Assembly: GCF_014287795.1 (NCBI RefSeq)
Contig: NZ_JACOON010000004.1
Span: 124,001 to 188,000, forward strand
Length of the DNA stretch: 64,000 nt
Reading direction: 5' to 3'
Source of the DNA: Christensenella tenuis
GTDB lineage: Bacteria; Bacillota; Clostridia; Christensenellales; Christensenellaceae
Position 1 is the stretch's first letter; each line of letters starts with the position of its first letter. The notes beneath the pieces are model-generated. The model did not search any database, was not told where the DNA came from, and worked only from the letters and a program-made list of their open reading frames with translations. Positions 8,643 to 16,421 of the stretch are shown one piece after another. Made by a program: the position numbers and the translations under genes.

Positions 8643-8915
8643 CTATCTGACTGCATCCTTCAGCAGCTTTCCTGCTTTAAACGCAGGAAGCTTTACTTCC
8701 GGCATACGAATCGCTTCCCCAGTCCTCGGGTTCTTTCCATTGCGGGCTGCGCGGCTCCTGACTTCGAACGAGCCGAATCCCATCAGTTGCACTTTTCCGT
8801 CCGCGGCAAGCGTTTCCTTGATCTCTTCAAGGATCGCATCCGTCACGATTTCGACGTCTCTTTTCATGATCCCTGTTTTTTCCGCCACTTTGCCCACCAG
8901 TTCTTTTTTGTTCAT
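8643..8915 (-). CDS. HU-family nucleoid DNA-binding protein
   Basis: 90 residues, the standard HU length. MNKKELVGKVAEKTG opens the dimerisation domain; the DNA-binding arm contains RNGKNPRTGEAI, and PAFKAGKLLKD closes the fold. HU binds and bends DNA without sequence specificity. ATG at 8915 has AAGGGG eight bases upstream. A good promoter is present at 9010-9038. The aquaporin gene follows with no clear terminator between. Confidence 0.95.
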   Translation of the reverse strand: MNKKELVGKVAEKTGIMKRDVEIVTDAILEEIKETLAADGKVQLMGFGSFEVRSRAARNGKNPRTGEAIRMPEVKLPAFKAGKLLKDAVR

Positions 8916-9009
8916 CTGTTCTTCCCCTTTCAAATAGACAGCAAAAACCTCGATCTTCGCTCTGTAAAGGCCTCCGCTTATATACATTGGTTACTGCTTT
9001 ATGTATCAT

Positions 9010-9038
9010 ATTTTAGGTTCATGCAAAGCAAAAGTCAA
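9010..9038 (-). promoter_or_regulatory. Promoter of the HU gene
   Basis: On the minus strand, TTGACT (9033-9038) and TAAAAT (9010-9015) are separated by exactly 17 bp, about 95 bp upstream of the HU start. Confidence 0.7.
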
Positions 9039-9054
9039 TATACAGTGGTAGCTT

Positions 9055-9620
9055 TCATGAAAATCTTTTTTTCTTCTTCAGGCGCTGTGCGCCAATCAGT
9101 ACGCCGCCGGGGGCGCCGTAAGCAAAACCACCGGAGGATACATCCCTGCGCTTGCCCGAAAAGTCTTGCCGCTGCGCAGCCGGACACTTTTTCGCATTTG
9201 CGGCGGGTATGCAGGCACACATGTCGCCTTTGCCCACAAATAACATTTCAGAAAATGCCGGTTGCTTCCCCGCAATAAAGGTTTATCAATAGTCTTCCTA
9301 CCCTCTGTTTTGGATTTTTCGCTTTTTTCACAGACGTATCTTTGTTTTCATCCACAGGCGGTTTTTTCAGTTTTATCCGTTATTTCCGCTTCTGCGCCTC
9401 GACGCCTATTATTGATAACCAGAATTGGCTTAAGCCTATCATCCAAATGTATTGTAAAGAAAACTGGTGCAGCCGCGTTGTATCCGCCGGGCGCGGAAAG
9501 TTCGCGTACCCGGTAGGTTCCATCCATCCCAATCCTCCCGATAAACTGTCTGTCTTCTTTACCCACCGTCCATGCTTCCGCCGTATTCCCTTCCGGGAAT
9601 ATTTTATTCTTTTCCAAAAG
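9055..9620 (-). pseudogene. Remnant of a SpaA/Cna-B-type surface protein
   Basis: Around 9350-9620 the minus strand encodes GTYRVRELSAPGGYN followed by PVFFTI, the hallmark end of a Cna-B/SpaA prealbumin-like domain (Y-x-v-x-E-x-x-A-P-x-G-Y). Frames break repeatedly on either side. Near 9060-9110 another frame reads GAPGGVLIGAQRLKKKKRFS, which could be the hydrophobic segment and basic tail of a sorting signal. No intact start or long frame exists. The family resemblance of the central motif is good; the extent of the pseudogene is uncertain. The surrounding 9.04-10.17 kb has no intact gene. Confidence 0.5.
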
Positions 9621-10169
9621 TAGTTTTGCCCGTTTTTCCGGCTTTTAAACTGGTTTTTACACACACTGGGCTCACCGGGAAGCGCATCCCGTCCCGCTCC
9701 GAGGGCAGCGGGAAACCGATCCGGCGCATCTTCTTTCCCGCGTATAGGCTGCGTACGTCCCGGCAAGATAACGCATATGCTAAACAGGCTGACGCTCCTT
9801 TCTTGCCAACGCAGTTATTCCGTTACACGGCTCCGTTCCCTGTCGCATCGGATTATTTTTAGAATCTTCCCAAAGGGCAGCCGGTGGCAGCACCGCACAC
9901 CGTTTAGGCCCTGTCCTGCATTGCCGCGTTTCTGCGGTTTTGTCCTGATCTGCCCATACGCATGCTTTCCCCATATTGGGAAAAACGGCGGCGCAGCATT
10001 ATTTCATACTTTTTTATTCCTGTATTCCGTCCGCCCAATTATTTTCAATATATACCGGTAACTTTTACAAGAGCGGATTTTCGCCGCCCTCCTGTCTGTT
10101 TTGCTGTTTTCCATCACCCATATGGAATGAAAAACCAAGCTCTGTAGCCATTTTCATTTCCTCTTTTGA

Positions 10170-10198
10170 TTGTAACTTGCAAATGAATCCTGTATAAT
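10170..10198 (+). promoter_or_regulatory. Promoter of the tandem TetR genes
   Basis: TTGTAA (10170-10175) and TATAAT (10193-10198) are 17 bp apart, ahead of the first TetR gene. Confidence 0.6.
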
Positions 10199-10244
10199 AT
10201 GAAATTAATTGAAAAGGAATTGTTTGAGTGAACGGAGGGTTTTG

Positions 10245-10925
10245 TTGAAAAGCCGTGACACGAAAAAAGAATCATTGCGTGACGAACTGATCCGCGCTGG
10301 GCTTGACTTTTTAAACGGGCATACGATGGATGAGCTTACTATGCGTAAAATGGCCGAATTGTGCCACGTAACCCCGCACGCAATCTATAATCATTTTCGG
10401 GATAAGGAAGAACTCCTGATTGCAATCGGCGACCGGATTGAGAAAAAAATCACCGAATATTGTATGGATGCGTTATTCCGGGACTCCGCTGATTTCGCCG
10501 TCAAAATGAACCGGTTTGCCCAGGCCTACCTGGTTTTGTTCGAAAAATACCCGCACCATATGCAAATACTGCTTCACCGCAGCAGGGATCCCTATTACCT
10601 GATTGAGTCGGACGGAAACACGCTTTCTTATCTGTCGAAATATTCCGGCATGCCAAACCTCAAAACGCTCAATAAACTCAGTACCCTCCCCGCCCCTATC
10701 TTAAAAGGGATGCTAAAAGTCGGGCAGGTCATGGAGCATATCAAAAAAACACCGTCCGGGCCGCCCGCCAAAAAGCAGGATCCTTCCGTTACAGAAGGCC
10801 AAATCCTGATACTTTGCTTTATCAACGGCTTGCAGTATGGGCTGCACAGCGGCTTCCTTCCGGAGGAAAACAGGGACGAGGCAATTCTTTCCATGCTTCG
10901 CCTGCTATTTGACAGAATTCTGTGA
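10245..10925 (+). CDS. TetR/AcrR-family regulator (first of a tandem pair)
   Basis: 226 residues with an N-terminal TetR helix-turn-helix (MRKMAELCHVTPHAIYNHFR) and an all-helical effector domain. The TTG at 10245 is preferred because GGAGGG lies five bases upstream; a TTG at 10242 and one at 10209 are alternatives. It is followed 15 bp later by a second TetR gene with similar motifs, including ...KYPHHMQILLHRS versus ...RYPHFHALLHMS. No obvious target gene adjoins the pair. The ligand is unknown. Confidence 0.88.
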   Translation: MKSRDTKKESLRDELIRAGLDFLNGHTMDELTMRKMAELCHVTPHAIYNHFRDKEELLIAIGDRIEKKITEYCMDALFRDSADFAVKMNRFAQAYLVLFEKYPHHMQILLHRSRDPYYLIESDGNTLSYLSKYSGMPNLKTLNKLSTLPAPILKGMLKVGQVMEHIKKTPSGPPAKKQDPSVTEGQILILCFINGLQYGLHSGFLPEENRDEAILSMLRLLFDRIL

Positions 10926-10940
10926 GAGGAGCGTTCCGGT

Positions 10941-11537
10941 ATGGTTGCGAAACAAACAAAACCCCTGAAAGACCGTCTTATCGATGCGACGGTCCGCGAG
11001 ATCGAAAAAAACGGCGCGGAGAACCTTTCCCTGCGCAAAATCGCGGCGGACTGCGGCGTAACGCATGCCACGGCCTACAAATATTTTGAGAATAAGCAAG
11101 ACCTGATTTCCGTTTGCCGCTCCCGCATCGCAGTGCGCGTTCATGCCTATTGCAAGCGTGCGGCGCACAATGCGCAGGAGCCTTATATTGCAATGTGCAA
11201 AGCCTACCTTCGTTATATGGTCAGGTATCCGCATTTTCATGCCCTGCTCCACATGTCGCCTTTGGCAAAGCAAAACGAGGATCCGGTCATCAGGGCGTTT
11301 CCCGAAAGACAACATGCGGCACAAAGGGAAATGATCCGGGACTTCCTACGCCGCTGCGGCATACCGGAAAAAGAACGGCTTCCCCTCATACAGATGGTTT
11401 CCACCCTGCTCAACGGCCTGATTGCCGTTTTAAACAGCCGAACCGCCGTTTACGAAGGAAGCGATATCACCGAACTGGTGGATGTGTTTGTTTTTAACGC
11501 TTTGAAACTCCGGCCAAAGGAGCGGCCCGGCGCGTAA
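10941..11537 (+). CDS. TetR/AcrR-family regulator (second of a tandem pair)
   Basis: 198 residues. The helix-turn-helix reads LRKIAADCGVTHATAYKYFE, the same framework as the gene just upstream, and the effector domain shares an AYLxY..YPHxxxLLH pattern with it. The two probably arose by duplication and may form heterodimers or respond to different ligands, which is inference. ATG at 10941 follows GAGAGGAGCG. The next gene, cobS, is 255 bp away, so functional linkage is not shown. Confidence 0.88.
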   Translation: MVAKQTKPLKDRLIDATVREIEKNGAENLSLRKIAADCGVTHATAYKYFENKQDLISVCRSRIAVRVHAYCKRAAHNAQEPYIAMCKAYLRYMVRYPHFHALLHMSPLAKQNEDPVIRAFPERQHAAQREMIRDFLRRCGIPEKERLPLIQMVSTLLNGLIAVLNSRTAVYEGSDITELVDVFVFNALKLRPKERPGA

Positions 11538-11792
11538 ACCCACACGGCTTGCTTGCCTCCGGAGGCCGGGGCGGCTTTTGGGGATATGCGGCTTTCCTTT
11601 GCCGCGCAGCCGCATGGCCGTAAAACCGTTCTTGCGCGGGCAGGGATGCGTGTCCAATTCATACGGCAAAGCGGCGTTTCTTTGAAATCCCTTTTTGGTT
11701 TTTTTGACTGTCCGGCGCGCGCCCTTTTCTTTTTTTGCCGTCAATGGTATGATAAAGATGAAATAAATTCCGCGAAAAGGAAGGCCTGCGCC

Positions 11793-12554
11793 ATGAAATC
11801 AGCCGTCGGCGGACTTGCGACTGCATTCTCCATGTATTCCATATTGCCTATGCCCCAGCTTGAGTGGACTTCCTCCACCATGAAATATGCCATGTGTTTT
11901 TTTCCGCTGGTGGGCGTACTTTGCGGCGGGGCCGTATGGCTGTGGATGTGGATATGTTCCGCCATTTCCCTTGGAACGGTGCTGTGCGCCGCCGTGCTTA
12001 CGCTGCTGCCCATACTCCTTTCGGGCGGAATCCACCTCGACGGGCTGATCGATACGGGGGACGCCCTCGGCTCGCACCAAAGCCCGGAACGCAGGCTGGA
12101 AATCCTCAAAGATTCGAATGTAGGGGCGTTCGGAGTCATTTTTTGCGCCGCCTATCTGCTCCTTACCTTCGGGTTTGCCGCGCAGTTTTCCGCGGGCGCT
12201 TCCGTTCCCCTGCTGCTGTGTTTCGGATATGTGCTTGCACGCGGGTATTCCTCTTTTGCCATCGTTTCCCTGCGCCTCGCGCGCAATACCGGCCTTGCAC
12301 ACGCGTTTGCAGACAGCGCGGCAAAAAAGACCGTCCGGGCCGTCAGCATCCTGTGGATTGCGGCGGCTATGGCAGGCATGATCCTGCTTGCCCCTGCAGC
12401 GGGAACCGCCGCATCTATCGCTTCGCTGCTGTGGTTCCTGATCCTTCGCCGGATTTGTTACCGTAAATTCGGCGGGCTTACCGGCGACCTCGCGGGGTTC
12501 CTGCTTTGTGTGATGGAACTCATTGTGCTTGCCTGTGCAGCCGTGGCGGCGTAA
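11793..12554 (+). CDS. cobS: Adenosylcobinamide-GDP ribazoletransferase (cobalamin synthase)
   Basis: 253 residues, polytopic membrane protein. The CobS motif GGIHLDGLIDTGDAL carries the acidic residues that bind Mg for joining alpha-ribazole phosphate to adenosylcobinamide-GDP, the last step of the nucleotide loop pathway. ATG at 11793 has AAAAGGAAGG eight bases upstream. No other cobalamin gene and no cobalamin riboswitch are visible nearby, so it is an isolated member of the pathway. The GIY-YIG gene follows after two bases. Confidence 0.93.
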   Translation: MKSAVGGLATAFSMYSILPMPQLEWTSSTMKYAMCFFPLVGVLCGGAVWLWMWICSAISLGTVLCAAVLTLLPILLSGGIHLDGLIDTGDALGSHQSPERRLEILKDSNVGAFGVIFCAAYLLLTFGFAAQFSAGASVPLLLCFGYVLARGYSSFAIVSLRLARNTGLAHAFADSAAKKTVRAVSILWIAAAMAGMILLAPAAGTAASIASLLWFLILRRICYRKFGGLTGDLAGFLLCVMELIVLACAAVAA

Positions 12555-12556
12555 AT

Positions 12557-12832
12557 ATGGGAAGCGAAACGAACGCCTGCGTTTATATGCTCCGGTGCGC
12601 GGATGGCACGCTTTATACGGGCTGGACAAACGATATTGCAAAGCGCCTTGCGGCCCATCAGGCCGGATCGGGCGCAAAATATACCAAATCAAGGCGGCCC
12701 GTGCAGCTCGTTTACGTCGAACGGGCCGAAACGAAACAGCAGGCGCTGCGGCGCGAATGCGCAATCAAGCGGCTGTCCCGCAGGGAGAAGCTTGCGCTTG
12801 CCGAATCATGGAAAGGCCCGGCTTCCGTCTGA
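12557..12832 (+). CDS. GIY-YIG nuclease-superfamily protein (UPF0213/YhbQ-like)
   Basis: 91 residues. YMLRCADGTLYTGWTND is the GIY-YIG core in its small stand-alone form, and KYTKSRRPVQLVYVE and the conserved ALRRECAIKRL match the YhbQ group. These proteins have a single nuclease domain whose cellular role is poorly defined, possibly in DNA repair or recombination. The ATG at 12557 is two bases after the cobS stop and lacks a separate strong ribosome site, so coupling is likely. Confidence 0.9.
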   Translation: MGSETNACVYMLRCADGTLYTGWTNDIAKRLAAHQAGSGAKYTKSRRPVQLVYVERAETKQQALRRECAIKRLSRREKLALAESWKGPASV

Positions 12833-13148
12833 ATGGTTTCCTGTATAGATACCTTTACCAAAAAAGCTTGCCGCCGTTTCATAGGACAGGCCCTTTTTTC
12901 AGACTGTCAATAAACCTTTGTGCGGATCATCAACCGTTTTTTCTAAACTGTTATTTGCGGACAAAGACCGCATATACGCCCGCAGGCCCGCTCATATGGC
13001 GGTTCTACGGCCGCGCGCTCGACGCGCAGCAAAGTTCGAAAAAACATTCCTCCGCGTAGCGGCGGCACTTTTTCGGCACGCCCTTTTTTATTGTCCGTTT
13101 TTCTTGACATTTCTCAGGTAAGCGTCCGTTTTTTAACGGCGGTTTTTG
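12833..13148. other. Intergenic stretch without a recognisable gene
   Basis: No frame with a ribosome site or family similarity was found. A short CCGC-GTA-GCGG hairpin followed by an interrupted T run near 13050-13080 could end the cobS transcript. The T-rich tail near 13085-13145 may serve the convergent GNAT gene. Confidence 0.4.
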
Positions 13149-13559
13149 TCATACCCGGTTTTCGAAATTGCATATCTGCATGGCTACACCGTCCCCCATG
13201 CGCCGGAATCCATGTTTTTCATAGAATGCGGCGTTTTTTTCCTCCGGCATGATGTTGATGTAGAGATACGTCCTGTATTTTTCCTTCGCCAGAGCGACCA
13301 GCTTCCCGGCGATCCCCCGGCCCTGGTAGCCGGGATGCACCAACAGATAGTGCAGGAACACCACGAGTTCCCCATCCGCCACCGCCCGCAGCAGGCCTAC
13401 CAACCTGCTGCCGTCCCACGCGCTGAAAACGGCGGATGAATTCATCAGGGCCTTGTAAAGCCTCGTGGGATATTCGCCTGACAGCCAACCCACAGACAAA
13501 AACAACTCCTGTACATTTTCCCGGCTGAAAATTTTTTCTTCTGTAAAGCGGATCTCCAT
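13149..13559 (-). CDS. GNAT-family N-acetyltransferase
   Basis: 136 residues. LVHPGYQGRGIAGKLVALA is GNAT motif A, binding the acetyl-CoA pyrophosphate, and NAAFYEKHGFRRM is motif B near the end. The substrate is not deducible. ATG at 13559 has GGGAGG ten bases upstream. It lies 23 bp after an uncharacterised gene on the same strand, probably the same transcript. Confidence 0.92.
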   Translation of the reverse strand: MEIRFTEEKIFSRENVQELFLSVGWLSGEYPTRLYKALMNSSAVFSAWDGSRLVGLLRAVADGELVVFLHYLLVHPGYQGRGIAGKLVALAKEKYRTYLYINIMPEEKNAAFYEKHGFRRMGDGVAMQICNFENRV

Positions 13560-13582
13560 TTCTAAGATTCCTCCCTTTTTCC

Positions 13583-14089
13583 TTAGGTAAAAACGGAAAG
13601 TTCCTCTGCCATTCTCTCCCGCGGCCTTCCGAGGCCTGCATAACCGGCGCAGCGGCACAGAGAGCCATTCACTTCATAGTCCAGCAAAAACTGGGAAACC
13701 TCTTCCGGATCGAACAACCAGTCCTGCGCCGCCACATCGTCCCACGCCCTGTTGAGGAAGGCGACTTCCCGCCTCCCATGCGTACGCGTAACCTGTATCT
13801 TTCCGGCGCATTCAATATATGTTTCAACCTGCGCCGCTGCAAATCCATCTGCCGCAAGCGCCGCGCGGATTCCACCGAGCGCCGTTTCCGGCAAACGCGC
13901 CCATTCCTTTTCCCCCATCGCCAAGACCACCGCATAGCGGCTTGCACAATGAACCGCAAGCAGTGCTTCCCGCCCATGCAGGCGAATCACATGCAAATCC
14001 CAGCAAAAAATCCGTTTCACCTCCGCACCATAGCGCAGGCCCTTTATCCCCATGCGCTTTTGCAGGGGAATCGTATATCCAAATTCCAT
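13583..14089 (-). CDS. Hypothetical protein, DUF6933-like in outline
   Basis: 168 residues with no signal peptide or membrane helix. The order of features, an N-terminal LQKRMGIK segment, then WDLHVIRLHGREALLAVH, then a long alpha-helical tail, resembles the DUF6933 family, which has no assigned function. That assignment is by eye and tentative. A Cys pair (LCRCAGYAG) lies near the C-terminus. It is upstream of and probably co-transcribed with the GNAT gene. Confidence 0.55.
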   Translation of the reverse strand: MEFGYTIPLQKRMGIKGLRYGAEVKRIFCWDLHVIRLHGREALLAVHCASRYAVVLAMGEKEWARLPETALGGIRAALAADGFAAAQVETYIECAGKIQVTRTHGRREVAFLNRAWDDVAAQDWLFDPEEVSQFLLDYEVNGSLCRCAGYAGLGRPRERMAEELSVFT

Positions 14090-14228
14090 ATTGCCAGTAT
14101 AACAAAAAATCCCCGGCAGGAAAACATCCGGAGCCAGGGCACACACCGGTTTGGTATTACGGATTTTCCGGAATTTTTCATTGGGCCGCGGTACAAAAAG
14201 TAATATCCTCTGAAACTTGTAAAAGGAA

Positions 14229-14255
14229 ATTGGCGGCGCCCCCCAGGCCGCCAAT
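14229..14255 (-). terminator. Hairpin downstream of the SepF cluster
   Basis: ATTGGCGGC and GCCGCCAAT form a perfect 9-bp stem with a nine-base loop. The T tail on the minus strand is interrupted, so termination is plausible but not certain. No gene is seen between 14256 and 14509. Confidence 0.45.
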
Positions 14256-14509
14256 CATGCTGCGGGGGTAAAAGGACCTGTTCCCAATCCTTCCATGCAT
14301 TTTTGCAAACATATGCCGGTGGGGTTGAACCGAAGCAAATCCGTTGACGAGGGCAAAACCAGTCCCTAAAAAAGCCTTTTGGCCTATATGAATTCTCTTT
14401 GACCAGCATTAAGGACGTTTTGCAGGCGCAAAGCAGCCCCGCGCAAAAAAGGCTTCCACCCCAAAGAGACGAAAGCCTTTCGTTTATTCCACTGTTTCGC
14501 CGCCGGTCC

Positions 14510-14958
14510 TTACCCCACAACCTGATAGGCGATGACCGTTTTCTGTCCGTCTGCGAAATAAAAATCAATCAGGAACGCTTTTCCGTCATCCGTCCGTTTT
14601 CCGATCTGGTAAGACTGCCCTGTCCCGCCGCTTTGCACCTCCTGCGCCACTATAAATCCATCCTCGTTACCAGCTTCGCAAGGTAATTATTGACATCATC
14701 TGCGGATACTTCGCCGTTGCCGTATGTAACCCCGGTTTTTGTACCGTCCTGCCCCGTACTTTTGGACGTTCCCGTAATGGCCCGTTCCCCAACCACGGAA
14801 TACAGCGTAATAACCTCCTGTCCTCCGGCTTCGACTGTCTCCGCCGTCTTCGGCATGCAGCCTGTCGCCGCAACCAGCAGCGCCGCCACAAGGACCAGAA
14901 TGACCAACAGTTTTCTTTCCTTCGCACTCCTGTGTTCCTTCCCTCCCTGACCTGTCAC
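14510..14958 (-). pseudogene. Frameshifted small lipoprotein (paralogue of the 23.5-kb protein)
   Basis: The N-terminal part has a lipoprotein signal (VLVAALLVAATGC) and then VEAGGQEVITLYSVVGER. The frame ends at 14650, but shifting by one base at 14666-14670 restores EDGFIVAQEVQSGG through to AYQVVG, ending at 14510. The intact paralogue at 23507-23902 shows the same order: VEIPTLYASAGEK, KNEGF and IAYTVTAG. The sequence GTAAC at the break looks like GTAAAC that lost one A. The GTG start at 14958 overlaps the sepF stop (GTGA). Either a true pseudogene or a sequencing error. Confidence 0.7.
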
Positions 14959-15392
14959 CAATTTAATTTTGTTTTTGCGTCAAAATTTCCGCCGTCCGTT
15001 TCCACATCCACATCTGCGGGCACGGCGATGAAAAGGGTTGGCGTCACCCATTGGACCTGCCCTTTCAGGGCGTAGACCGCCCCGCCCACAAAATCGGCGA
15101 TGCGCTGCGCCGCGCCGTTTTCAAGCCCGCCTACGTTCACCAGCGCCTGTCTGCCGTGTTCGAGGTCTGCGGCGATCTCCCGTGCGTCTTCATATTCTTT
15201 CGGTTCATAAATAAGTATTTTCGTTTTTCCGTCGTACATACGGATAATTTTTCCCTGTTCCCTTTTTCCGGAACGCGCCCGTTCCCGCGGTTCCTCCTGC
15301 ATGGGTTCACCGTAAAAACCCTCTTCATATGCCTCGGCCGGCGTTTCCTCAAATCCGATTGCGTTTAAAAATTTGTTCCCAAACCTTCCCAT
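14955..15392 (-). CDS. sepF: Cell division protein SepF
   Basis: 145 residues. MGRFGNKFLNAIGFEE opens with the amphipathic membrane-binding region, followed by a charged linker and the SepF core (ILIYEPKEYEDAREIAADL, and RIADFVGGAVYALKGQVQ, ending TLFIAVPADVDVE). SepF polymerises and tethers FtsZ filaments to the membrane. ATG at 15392 has AAGGAG seven bases upstream. It lies between a decayed NlpC/P60 gene and a frameshifted lipoprotein, not in the usual ylm/dcw cluster, so it may be a second copy. Confidence 0.92.
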   Translation of the reverse strand: MGRFGNKFLNAIGFEETPAEAYEEGFYGEPMQEEPRERARSGKREQGKIIRMYDGKTKILIYEPKEYEDAREIAADLEHGRQALVNVGGLENGAAQRIADFVGGAVYALKGQVQWVTPTLFIAVPADVDVETDGGNFDAKTKLNW

Positions 15393-15420
15393 ATACGTTC
15401 TCCTTGTTTCATTTATTCCG

Positions 15421-15948
15421 TTAATTGACCGGCCATCCGTTGAGGATCGCTCCTTCATAGGCCTGTTCTTCCATCAACATTAACGGTACCCCGTTTGGCG
15501 CGGTCGAAAACCTGATTTCATCTGTTTCCTGTACCGTTTGAACGGTTTCACGTTCATCAAGGTATGCGAGCCGGCGAACATACCGGAACCCGGAGCCTTC
15601 AAGAGAACTGGTTACGACACCATTTTTGGAAGAAGAACAGTGCGCCACAAGCGCGTCTCTTTCTTCATCCGCGCCCGCAAGGATGCCGACATGGTTGATT
15701 CCCGCGTCCTGCGGGTTTTTATAGAAGGCAATACCTCCCGGCTGCGCTGTTTCCCATGTGATCTCATAAGAATACACCCACTGGCCCGCCGTATGCTTGT
15801 GCTTTTTACCGCTTCTCCTTTGCCTTCCACCCGTTTTCCTCCACTGTTGATATTGTGGAAAATTCCTGTTATTGGATGAAAACATTTTTTCTACCGCGAT
15901 GGAACGTGCTCTTCCATTGCGGGAATCCGTGCCGCTTCCTACTGCCAT
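15421..15948 (-). pseudogene. C-terminal half of an NlpC/P60-type hydrolase
   Basis: Residues from about 60 on (YSYEITWETAQPGGIAFY, then INHVGILAG and AHCSSSKNGVV) match the second half of an NlpC/P60 cell-wall peptidase, including the catalytic His in NHVGI. The first half with the catalytic Cys is absent; instead there is a short basic, low-complexity N-terminus and then a terminator 60 bp upstream. Without the Cys it cannot be an active peptidase. A truncated remnant is most likely, although the frame itself is open. Confidence 0.6.
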
Positions 15949-16001
15949 TCCCGTACTTGTTTTCCGCCGCCGTATAGGTTGCGATAATTTTTGTTATGTT
16001 T

Positions 16002-16040
16002 ATAAAAAAAAGAACCCTTCGCCCAGGCGAAGGGTTCTTT
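16002..16040 (-). terminator. Strong terminator upstream of the SepF cluster
   Basis: AAAGAACCCTTCGCC pairs with GGCGAAGGGTTCTTT almost without a loop, and the minus strand continues into a run of eight T. It isolates the sepF cluster from minus-strand transcription coming from the 16-24 kb envelope genes. Confidence 0.88.
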
Positions 16041-16104
16041 CCCCCTATTGATTGGTAATCTGTTCATTTATTTTTTGTAAGGAACGGCTTTTTTTGCCGT
16101 ACAA

Positions 16105-16235
16105 TTAACAAAAACAGTCCCGGGATGCTATAGTACCCCTAGAAACAGAATAAGCGTATGATCTTATTATTCCATTAACAACAATTATCGCAAGTTTTTA
16201 TGCAGGCCAGGCCCCTTGAGGCCTGTTTTTTCTTT
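16105..16235 (+). ncRNA. Candidate small RNA of about 95 nt
   Basis: TTAACA (16105-16110) and TATAGT (16129-16134) are 18 bp apart. About 85 nt downstream, CAGGCC (16208-16213) and GGCCTG (16220-16225) make a six-bp hairpin followed by TTTTTTCTTTT. No frame of useful length with a ribosome site lies between, so a short untranslated transcript is proposed. No known RNA family is recognised. Confidence 0.4.
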
Positions 16236-16421
16236 TCCCTCGATACGGCCATGTCTTTCCGCTTATCATTTTTCATCTAGCCGCGCGATATAAAAAACAA
16301 GCTGCCCAGCGATTCATAGTGCCTTCTTAGCCCATCCTGCGCGCCGGGCCGAAGCGTCTTTCCGCCAAAAGCGGGAAACGTGCCGCAGCACTTTCCCGGC
16401 AGGAAGGCAGTAGTATATCCT

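Noticed and set aside
9380..9766. 128-codon minus-strand frame in the decayed surface-protein region
   Set aside because: Different frame from the Cna-B motif, no family similarity; treated as part of the remnant.
11799..12764. Open frame of 321 codons on the minus strand opposite cobS and the GIY-YIG gene
   Set aside because: Composition is Arg/Gly/Pro-rich, no ribosome site or family features, and it spans two well-supported genes on the other strand.
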